Shown here: positions 58,396 to 64,000 of the stretch, one piece after another
Numbering within the stretch: position 1 is the first letter of the stretch
Layout: the number at the start of each line of letters is the position of its first letter
NCBI GenBank assembly: GCA_002413045.1
Contig: DHWF01000002.1
Coordinates: 1 to 64,000 of the forward strand
From: Chloroflexi bacterium UBA5189
GTDB lineage: Bacteria; Chloroflexota; Limnocylindria; Limnocylindrales; CSP1-4
Direction of reading: 5' to 3'
Length of the DNA stretch: 64,000 nt
The notes under the pieces: model-generated
Seen by the model: the letters and a program-made list of their open reading frames with translations, nothing else
The model's database searches: none
Told to the model about the DNA's origin: nothing
Made by a program: the position numbers and the translations under genes

Positions 58396-59121
58396 ATGAC
58401 GACTGACGACCCGTCCGGCCTCGAACGCCTGGAGCTCGCCGACTGGCGGCGGCGCGTCTCGGACCTGTACGCATCCGTCCGCGCTGAGTCGGAGGACGAT
58501 CCCGAGGCGGCCTGGGAAGTGTGGCGCGAGGAGCGCGAGAAGCTCTTCCGAACGCATTCGCAGTCGCCCGTCCCCGCGGCGGATCGCCGGGCGTTTCGGG
58601 CCCGGAACTGGGCGTACGACCCGCGCCTTCGATTCGAGGTCGTACTCGAGCCAGGTGAGGCGCCGGCTCCGATCCAGCCCGCGACGGCTGCTGGAGACGC
58701 GGCCGCCTTCGGGGGTTTCGGCGGCTTCGGCGGCTTCGGCGGCTTCGGCGGGCTGACGCTCGCGCTTCCGATCAGCACCGGTGGCGAGGAGTCGTTCACG
58801 CGAATCGGGCGCCTGTCGATCCCGTTCCCAGGCGGCGAACGAACGCTGGGCGCGTACTGGATGGCGGACTACGCAGGCGGCCTGTTCGTGCCCTTCCGCG
58901 ACGCGACGAACGGCACGGAAACCTACGGCGCGGGGCGCTACCTCCTCGACACCGCCAAGAGTGCGGATCTCGGCGCAGGTTCCAAACCCAACAGCGTCGT
59001 TCTCGATTTCAACTTCGCCTTCCACCCGTCGTGCGCGTTCGACCCGAAGTGGTCGTGCCCGCTCGCGCCGCCGGAGAACCGCCTGGACATCCGCATCGAG
59101 GCCGGCGAGCGACTGACCTGA
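58396..59121 (+). CDS. DUF1684 family protein with a Gly-Gly-Phe repeat insert
   Basis: This 241-residue protein matches DUF1684: WRRRVSDLYASVR, AAWEVWREEREKLFRTHSQSPV, FPGGERTLGAYWMADYAGGLFVPFRDATNG, TYGAGRYLLDTAKSADLG and VLDFNFAFHPSCAFDPKWSCPLAPPENRL. Between the helical start and the beta part, a (GGF)n tract at residues 105-119 comes from a tandem 9 bp DNA repeat. No signal peptide. Function of the family is unknown. Confidence 0.83.
   Translation: MTTDDPSGLERLELADWRRRVSDLYASVRAESEDDPEAAWEVWREEREKLFRTHSQSPVPAADRRAFRARNWAYDPRLRFEVVLEPGEAPAPIQPATAAGDAAAFGGFGGFGGFGGFGGLTLALPISTGGEESFTRIGRLSIPFPGGERTLGAYWMADYAGGLFVPFRDATNGTETYGAGRYLLDTAKSADLGAGSKPNSVVLDFNFAFHPSCAFDPKWSCPLAPPENRLDIRIEAGERLT
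58708..58752 (+). repeat. Tandem 9-bp repeat coding Phe-Gly-Gly
   Basis: Five copies of a 9 bp unit (TTCGGCGGC and variants) lie in frame in the DUF1684 gene and encode FGG repeats. Such a tract can expand or shrink by slippage without changing the frame. Confidence 0.85.
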
Positions 59122-59178
59122 GGCACCGTCGATCGACGGTCCGGACCTTCGGACGCGGACCGATCGAGCGCGCGGCCG

Positions 59179-59184
59179 TACCAT
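59179..59184 (+). promoter_or_regulatory. -10 element before the PPOX-fold gene
   Basis: TACCAT with a 7 nt spacer to the ATG at 59192; leaderless start predicted. Confidence 0.5.
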
Positions 59185-59191
59185 CGCGACG

Positions 59192-59620
59192 ATGGACCTC
59201 CCACCCGCTGCGACCCTCTCAGAGCGCGTCCAGGCGTTCCTCGCTCAGCCGCTCTACCCGACGCTCGCGACCGCGAGCGCCGACGGCGAGCCGCACCAGG
59301 CGGTGATCTGGTTCCGGCTCGAGCCTGACGGTCGGATCCTGGTCAACAGCCGGAGCCCGCGTCGATGGCCGGCCGAGCTGCGCCGGAGCGGTCGCGGCTC
59401 GCTCGCGGTCACCGACCTCGAGGATCCGTTCCGGTGGGTCGGGCTGCAGATCGTCGTCGAGACCGTCATCGACGACGTTGCGCAGGCGCAGGACGACATC
59501 GTGTCGCTCGCCGAGCACTACGACGAGGCCGACGAGGACAGCGTCGCCCGGTTCCGATCGCAGGATCGGATCTCGTTCCGGCTGCGCATCGTCACCGTCC
59601 ACGACCACCTGGAGGACTAG
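59192..59620 (+). CDS. PPOX-class / F420-binding split-barrel protein
   Basis: This 142-residue protein matches pyridoxamine-5'-phosphate-oxidase-like F420-dependent enzymes (TIGR03618 type): YPTLATASADGEPHQAVIWFRLEPDGRILVNSRS, RGSLAVTDLEDPFRWVGLQIVVETVIDD, and a C-terminal FRSQDRISFRLRIVTVHDHLED. It lies 4 bp before an LLM gene with which it is cotranscribed; both may use F420. Confidence 0.84.
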   Translation: MDLPPAATLSERVQAFLAQPLYPTLATASADGEPHQAVIWFRLEPDGRILVNSRSPRRWPAELRRSGRGSLAVTDLEDPFRWVGLQIVVETVIDDVAQAQDDIVSLAEHYDEADEDSVARFRSQDRISFRLRIVTVHDHLED

Positions 59621-59624
59621 CCCG

Positions 59625-60557
59625 ATGCCGGTTCGATTCGGGCTGCAGCTGTGGCCCCAGCGCACGACCTGGCCCGAATTCCGGGAGGCAACGCTCGCCG
59701 CCGAGCAGGCCGGCTGGGACTCGGTGTGGGTCTGGGACCACCTGCTCGCGATTCAGGGACCCTGGCAGCAGCCGATCTTCGAGGGCTGGGCGCTGCTCCA
59801 CGCCGCGGCCGCGATCACCGAGCGGGTCCGCCTAGGCCTCATGGTCGGCGCCAACACGTTCCGCAATCCGGGCGTCACCACGAAGCTGGCGACGACGCTG
59901 GATCACGTCTCGAACGGCCGCGCCATCCTCGGCATCGGCGGCGCCTGGTTCGAACGCGAGCACGAAGCGTTCGGCATCGACTTCGGGACGACGGTCGGCG
60001 AGCGCCTCGACAAGCTCGAGGAGGCTGTGCCGCTGATGCGCCGCCTGTTCGACGGCGAGCAGGTCAGCCACGAAGGCCGGTTCTACACGCTCAAGAACGC
60101 GCTGTGCGAGCCGCGGCCCGTGCAGGCGCACCTGCCGATCCTCGTCGGTGGCAGCGGGCCAAAGAAGACACTTCGCACCGTTGCCCGCCACGCCGACGCC
60201 TGGAACACCAGCGGCGACGTGCACGAGGTCAAGAGCCACCTCGAGATCCTGGCCGCGCACTGCGCGGACGCAGGCCGCTCGATGTCTGAGATCGAGCTCA
60301 CGATCAGCTTCCCGACCATCATCCGCGACAACGCCGCGCAGGCCGAGGCGACCCGCGCCGCGCAGCTCGCCTACAACGGCATCACGGACGGCGGTGGCGG
60401 CGTCCCGCTCCTGCTCGGCTCACCGAAGGTCCTGGCGGACACTCTCCGGCCGTATCTCAAGCTGGGGTTCTCGACCGTCATCGTGCGGATGCCCGCCCCA
60501 TTCGATCGCCAGACGATCGATCGCCTGCCCGAGGTGCTCGCGCTCCTCAACGGTTGA
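59625..60557 (+). CDS. LLM-class F420-dependent oxidoreductase
   Basis: This 310-residue luciferase-like enzyme shows FGLQLWPQRTTWPEFREATLAAEQAGWDSVWVWDHLLAI, RVRLGLMVGANTFRNPGVTTKLATTLDHVSNGRAILGIGGAWFEREHEAFGIDF and LPILVGGSGPKKTLRTVARHADAWN. These match F420-dependent LLM proteins. GGAGG lies 9 nt before the ATG at 59625. Substrate unknown. Confidence 0.88.
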   Translation: MPVRFGLQLWPQRTTWPEFREATLAAEQAGWDSVWVWDHLLAIQGPWQQPIFEGWALLHAAAAITERVRLGLMVGANTFRNPGVTTKLATTLDHVSNGRAILGIGGAWFEREHEAFGIDFGTTVGERLDKLEEAVPLMRRLFDGEQVSHEGRFYTLKNALCEPRPVQAHLPILVGGSGPKKTLRTVARHADAWNTSGDVHEVKSHLEILAAHCADAGRSMSEIELTISFPTIIRDNAAQAEATRAAQLAYNGITDGGGGVPLLLGSPKVLADTLRPYLKLGFSTVIVRMPAPFDRQTIDRLPEVLALLNG

Positions 60558-60602
60558 CCGAATCGGCGACCGCGCGGCGGCAGGTCGAGGAGGGCACGCC
60601 AC

Positions 60603-60621
60603 GTTGAGACTGAGTCTCGAC
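60603..60621. promoter_or_regulatory. Zur-type operator over the zur promoter
   Basis: GAGACT-G-AGTCTC (60606-60618) is a perfect palindrome, extended as GT-T...G-AC. It overlaps the probable -35 (TCGACA, 60617-60622), which is 17 bp before the TATGAT -10 (60640-60645). It should mediate autorepression. Confidence 0.65.
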
Positions 60622-60639
60622 AAACGGCCAAGCGAGGCC

Positions 60640-60645
60640 TATGAT
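60640..60645 (+). promoter_or_regulatory. -10 element before the Zur-like gene
   Basis: TATGAT, 17 bp after TCGACA and 8 nt before the ATG at 60654; leaderless or nearly leaderless transcript. Confidence 0.6.
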
Positions 60646-60653
60646 GGGCTCAC

Positions 60654-61094
60654 ATGGACGAGCCGAACCCCATCATCGACGCCCTCGACCTCGCCGGCTA
60701 TCAGCTGACCGCTCCACGTCGCGCGGTAGCGGGTCTGATTCACTCCTACGGCGGACACTTCACGGCCCTGGAGCTCGAGGCCGCGGCTCGCGACCGACGG
60801 CTCGGAGTGAGCCGGGCCACGCTGTTCCGAGCGCTCGAACTGCTGACCGAGCTCGGCGTCGTCGAACGGATCGATCTGACGACTGGCGAGCACGCTTACG
60901 TGGCGTGCGCGCCTGCGCATCACCATCATCTTGTCTGCTCGCGCTGCGGACGAACGGCGGACGTGGAGGATTCCGGCGTGGCGGAGGCCGTGGCACAGAT
61001 CGCGCGGCGGAGCGGCTACCGAATTGACTCGCACCGACTGGAGCTATTCGGGCTCTGTCGGCACTGCCAGGCAAAGACCAACCTGTCCGCCTGA
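60654..61094 (+). CDS. zur: Fur-family zinc regulator (Zur)
   Basis: This 146-residue Fur-family protein has the winged helix (YQLTAPRRAVAGLIHSYGGHFTALEL, VSRATLFRALELLTELG) and metal sites: a His cluster at 89-92, C95/C98 and C135/C138. It is followed after 40 bp by znuACB, which supports zinc as the sensed metal. A palindrome covers its own promoter. It is clearly different from the Fur-family regulator at 12585. Confidence 0.88.
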   Translation: MDEPNPIIDALDLAGYQLTAPRRAVAGLIHSYGGHFTALELEAAARDRRLGVSRATLFRALELLTELGVVERIDLTTGEHAYVACAPAHHHHLVCSRCGRTADVEDSGVAEAVAQIARRSGYRIDSHRLELFGLCRHCQAKTNLSA

Positions 61095-61134
61095 GCGGGC
61101 GCCAATCTGCCACAGAAACACAAAGGGGAATGTC

Positions 61135-62118
61135 GTGCACGCTCCGTTGAGACTCAGTCGCACGGCCTGCAGGGCCGTCGCCGTGGCGGCGTTGCTCAGC
61201 CTGGCGGCGTGCAACTCGACGGTCACTCCGTCCCCAACGCCCGCCGGCCCGGCACCGACCGCGGCCGGGTCACCGGGAGCGGGAACGGTGACGCCGGTCG
61301 ATTCGGGGCCGCCGCTCGCGGTCATCGGCACGGAGAACTTCTACGCCGACCTGCTCGGCCAGATCGGTGGACCCAGGGTCCGCGCCACGAGCTTCCTCAA
61401 CGACCCGAACGCGGATCCGCACGCATTCGAGAGCAGCCCCCAGGACGCGGCCCTCGTGGCCGATGCGAACCTCGTGATCGTCAACGGCCTCGGCTATGAC
61501 GACTTCATGCAGAAGCTCCTCGGCGCCTCGACCAAGCCGAATCGGGTGGTCATCGATGTCCAGCAGCTGCTCGGCCTGGCGGACACCGTCAACGTCCACG
61601 TCTGGTACGACCCCGCCACGATGCCGAAGGTGGCAGACGCCGCGACCGCTGCTCTCTCGACGCTGGATCCGCAGAACGCCGCCTACTTCGCCGCCCAGGA
61701 ACGGGCCTACCCCACGGCGCTCAAGCCGATCGGCGCCAAGATCGCCCAGCTCAAGGGCACGTACGCCGGTACGCCGATCGCCTTCACGGAGAACGTGGCC
61801 GGCTACCTGACGGACCAGATCGGACTGGTCGTGAAGACGCCGGTTGGCTTCATGAAGGCGGTCGAAGAGGGCACCGACCCGGCACCCGCAGACGTCGCCG
61901 CCGAGCGCGACCTGTTCACCCAGAAAACGGTGAAGGTTCTCCTGTACAACAGCCAGGTGATTTCACCCACCACGAGCCAGATCCACGACCTTGCCGCGCA
62001 GCAGGGCATTCCGATCGTCGGGGTGGCCGAGACGATCCCACCGAGCTTCCAGACCTTCCAGGACTGGCAGCTCGCCCAGCTGACCGAGCTCGAGCAGGCG
62101 TTGGCCGGGGCCGGCTGA
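61135..62118 (+). CDS. znuA: Zinc ABC transporter substrate-binding lipoprotein
   Basis: This 327-residue protein has a lipoprotein signal ending LSLAAC, a Thr/Pro linker and the cluster A-I binding fold: IGTENFYADLLGQIGG, DPHAFESSPQDAALVADANLVIVNGLGYDD, NVHVWYDPATMPKVADAATAAL (zinc His), FTENVAGYLTDQIGL and YNSQVISPTT. GTG at 61135 follows AGGGGA. It lacks the long His-rich loop of many ZnuA proteins. Confidence 0.9.
   Translation: MHAPLRLSRTACRAVAVAALLSLAACNSTVTPSPTPAGPAPTAAGSPGAGTVTPVDSGPPLAVIGTENFYADLLGQIGGPRVRATSFLNDPNADPHAFESSPQDAALVADANLVIVNGLGYDDFMQKLLGASTKPNRVVIDVQQLLGLADTVNVHVWYDPATMPKVADAATAALSTLDPQNAAYFAAQERAYPTALKPIGAKIAQLKGTYAGTPIAFTENVAGYLTDQIGLVVKTPVGFMKAVEEGTDPAPADVAAERDLFTQKTVKVLLYNSQVISPTTSQIHDLAAQQGIPIVGVAETIPPSFQTFQDWQLAQLTELEQALAGAG
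61145..61161. promoter_or_regulatory. Second Zur-box-like site at the 5' end of znuA
   Basis: GTTGAGACTCAGTCGCAC shares 13 of the first 14 positions with the zur operator (GTTGAGACT-n-AGTC). It lies just inside the znuA coding region and contains the perfect core GACT-C-AGTC. It may act as a downstream operator. Confidence 0.45.
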
Positions 62119-62120
62119 CC

Positions 62121-62972
62121 GTGGCACTGCCCGTCGTCCAGTTCAGGGACGCGACGCTCGAGTACCACGAGCGGCGCGTCTGGAGCGATCTGCAGCTGAC
62201 CTTCGAGGCGCCATCGTTCGTCGCCATCCTTGGCCCGAACGGCTCCGGCAAGACCTCACTGCTCCGGGTGATCCTGGGCCTGACACCGCTCACGACGGGA
62301 ACGGTGAACGTCCTCGGCGCGGCGCCGAGGCGCGGCAATCCGGGCATCGGCTACGTCCCGCAGCACCAGAGCTTTGATCGTGATCTGCCACTTCGAGGTC
62401 GTGACCTCGTCGGGCTTGGCATCGATGGGCACCGCTGGGGAATCGGGCGGCCGTCGGCTCAGCGCGCCCGTGTCGTCCAGGATGCTATCGAATCCGTTGA
62501 GGCGGTGGCGTACGCGGATGCGCCTATCGGGCGGCTCTCAGGTGGTGAGCAGCAGCGCCTCCGGATCGCGCAGGCGCTGGTTGGCGACCCGCAGCTGCTC
62601 CTGTGCGACGAGCCGCTGGCCAGCCTCGACCTCCACCATCAGCAGGAGATCACCGGGCTCATCGATGGCTGGCATCGTCGGACCGGCCGGACCGTCCTGT
62701 TCGTCACCCACGACGTCAACCCGATCCTGCCGCTCGTCGACCGCGTCCTCTTCGTCGTGAACGGCCGCTGGGCGGCCGGCACGCCGGACGAGATCCTGAC
62801 GTCGGAACGGCTGTCCGAGCTGTACGGCTCCCATGTCGACGTGCTGCGCGTCCACGACCGCGTCCTCGTCGTCGGCGACACGACCGGCTCCGGATTCGAC
62901 CTCGAGCAGCCGCATCACCTGCCCGCGATCGACGACGATGCCGGGCATCCTCCGGTGGGGGCTTCGCGGTGA
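62121..62972 (+). CDS. znuC: Zinc ABC transporter ATP-binding protein
   Basis: This 283-residue ATPase has Walker A ILGPNGSGKTSLLR, the signature RLSGGEQQRLRIAQAL, Walker B LLLCDEPLASLDLHHQQE and the H-loop FVTHDVN. It follows znuA by 2 bp and overlaps znuB by GTGA, giving a complete zinc/manganese-type importer. The C-terminal His/Asp-rich tail (HHLPAIDDDAGH) might bind metal. Confidence 0.93.
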   Translation: MALPVVQFRDATLEYHERRVWSDLQLTFEAPSFVAILGPNGSGKTSLLRVILGLTPLTTGTVNVLGAAPRRGNPGIGYVPQHQSFDRDLPLRGRDLVGLGIDGHRWGIGRPSAQRARVVQDAIESVEAVAYADAPIGRLSGGEQQRLRIAQALVGDPQLLLCDEPLASLDLHHQQEITGLIDGWHRRTGRTVLFVTHDVNPILPLVDRVLFVVNGRWAAGTPDEILTSERLSELYGSHVDVLRVHDRVLVVGDTTGSGFDLEQPHHLPAIDDDAGHPPVGASR

Positions 62973-63814
62973 TCGACCAGGTCATCCACCTCCTCGGCTA
63001 CGACTTCGCCCAGAACGCGATTGCGGCGGGCATCGTGATCGCGATCGTGTCCGGCATCGTCAGCCGCTTCGTCGTGGCCCGGAACATGGCGTTTGCCGTC
63101 CACGCCCTCGCGGAGCTCGGGTTCACCGGCGCCGCCGGGGCGATCCTGGTCGGCGTCTCGGCGGTCGTGGGTCTGCTCGTTGGGACTACCATCACGGCCC
63201 TGTTCATCGGAGTGCTCGGCGTGCGCGTTCGGGAGCGCGATTCGGTCGTCGGCGTGGTCATGGCCTTCGGGCTCGGCCTTGGCGTCCTGTTCCTGACCCT
63301 CTACCCGCGCTACGCGACCGAGGCGTTCACGATCCTGTTCGGCACGATCACCGGCGTGAACCGGGGCGACGTCGTGCTGCTCATCGCGATCGGGATCCTG
63401 ACGCTCGGAGCCCTCGCGATCGTCTACCGGCCGCTCACCTTCGCGACGGTCGACCCGGAGGTGGCCGAGGCCCGCGGCGTCCCGGTCGGTGCCCTCGCGA
63501 TCGTCTTCCTCCTCATCATGGCGGCTGCGGTTGCGGAGGCGGTCCAGGTCGTGGGTGTCCTGCTGATCCTGACGTTGCTCATCACGCCCGGCGCGTCGGC
63601 GGAACACCTGACCGCGCGGCCCGGCCGAGCCACGACCTACAGCGTTGCGCTGGCGCTGATCTGCGTGCTCGGCGGGATTCTCCTCGCGCTCGTCACCAAC
63701 CTGCCGGTCAGCGTCTTCGTCACCGGACTGAGCTTTGCCAGCTACCTCCTGGCGCGGTTCGTTCTGGGTCCGGCAACCCTGGCTCGCGAGGGTCGGCAGC
63801 TCGTCGGTTCCTGA
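62969..63814 (+). CDS. znuB: Zinc ABC transporter permease
   Basis: This 281-residue ABC-3 permease has eight helices: NAIAAGIVIAIVSGIVSRFVVARNMAFAVHALAELGFTGAAGAI and VVGVLLILTLLITPGASAEHLTARPGRATTYSVAL match the family motifs. The start is GTG at 62969. The stop TGA directly abuts the stop of the convergent gene. It completes the zur-znuACB unit. Confidence 0.93.
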   Translation: MIDQVIHLLGYDFAQNAIAAGIVIAIVSGIVSRFVVARNMAFAVHALAELGFTGAAGAILVGVSAVVGLLVGTTITALFIGVLGVRVRERDSVVGVVMAFGLGLGVLFLTLYPRYATEAFTILFGTITGVNRGDVVLLIAIGILTLGALAIVYRPLTFATVDPEVAEARGVPVGALAIVFLLIMAAAVAEAVQVVGVLLILTLLITPGASAEHLTARPGRATTYSVALALICVLGGILLALVTNLPVSVFVTGLSFASYLLARFVLGPATLAREGRQLVGS

Positions 63815-64000
63815 TCACCAGTCGTCGGGCCGGCGTCGCCGCCGCGCCAAGAGCACGAGCGCCACGACGAGCGCGATCGCGACGATCCCGGCGACCGCCG
63901 CGAGCAGCGGCACCGGCAGCGTGGCTGACGAGCCCGCCGGCGATGCCGAGGGCGTGGGCGTGGCGGCTCCGGGGATCGTCGCCTCCGGCGCAGTTGCGGC
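63815..64000 (-). CDS. C-terminal end of a membrane-anchored secreted protein (5' end outside window)
   Basis: The 62 visible codons encode an Ala/Thr/Pro-rich linker (PGAATPTPSASPAGSS), one hydrophobic helix (LLAAVAGIVAIALVVALVLL) and a basic tail ARRRRRPDDW before the stop. This is a C-terminal anchor, as in CopC-like or other surface proteins. Its head lies outside the window, so no function is assigned. It is convergent with znuB. Confidence 0.75.
   Translation of the reverse strand, partial: AATAPEATIPGAATPTPSASPAGSSATLPVPLLAAVAGIVAIALVVALVLLARRRRRPDDW

Noticed and set aside
58708..58752. Tandem repeat considered as a CRISPR or phase-variable promoter repeat
   Set aside because: Units are only 9 bp, contiguous and in frame within a coding gene.

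Overview
The window is very GC-rich chromosomal DNA from a free-living bacterium. Several features suggest Chloroflexota (Limnocylindria/Ellin6529-like) or a related high-GC terrestrial lineage: a DUF3090-SCO1664 pair, two LLM (F420-type) oxidoreductases, a homodimeric AceE, KimA- and Kdp-type potassium uptake, and many genes with a TANNNT -10 element 6-8 nt before the start codon (leaderless transcription). No rRNA gene is visible. The taxon is an inference; the sequence contains no phylogenetic marker good enough to fix it. I saw no tRNA, CRISPR array, insertion sequence or prophage. About 62 protein genes cover nearly the whole window, and many tandem pairs overlap by ATGA, GTGA or TGATG.

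Layout. 1-5.6 kb: end of a peptide-type ABC permease, an M14 carboxypeptidase, a proline-racemase-superfamily enzyme with altered catalytic residues, an orphan protein with the LQRLAGN motif of eCIS-associated proteins, and a SAM-I riboswitch driving a threonine-synthase-like PLP enzyme coupled to a MoaD/CysO-type sulfur carrier. 5.9-9.2 kb: a DUF4395-thioredoxin protein, a cassette of small molybdo-oxidoreductase, flavin reductase and DUF6510, then DUF427. 9.2-25 kb (minus strand): a potassium island. A leaderless kdpD kinase starts the run, followed by kdpE, two small regulators, a tiny membrane protein, kdpF, kdpA, kdpB, kdpC, a separate KdpD sensor-Usp protein and a KimA-like permease. After that come a nickel/cobalt permease with its Fur-family regulator, a second KimA and a GT-C enzyme.

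25-41 kb: P1 peptidase with MgtC, DUF1003, a membrane sulfite-oxidase-like protein, DUF3090-SCO1664, an FGGY kinase, an ABC-2 exporter with a NEW3 surface protein, a tiny zinc-ribbon gene, a class III aminotransferase, an MFS transporter, an M20 peptidase and a DDAH-like hydrolase. 41-50.5 kb: an alpha-2-macroglobulin-like giant, a cysteine-desulfurase-like enzyme, MarR-DUF72, a cupin and a PQQ-type sugar dehydrogenase lipoprotein, the last two divergent from overlapping -10 elements. 50.5-60.6 kb: aceE, DUF2255, nicotinamidase, a 5'-3' exonuclease, IMPase, LLM oxidoreductase, MTA phosphorylase, DUF1684, a PPOX-fold protein and a second LLM enzyme. 60.6-64 kb: a Zur-like regulator and znuACB with matching operator palindromes, then the C-terminus of a membrane-anchored protein.

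The systems most worth follow-up are the SAM-riboswitch/PLP-enzyme/sulfur-carrier unit, the potassium island with a split KdpD and uncharacterised small proteins, the orphan eCIS-like protein, and the leaderless promoter architecture.
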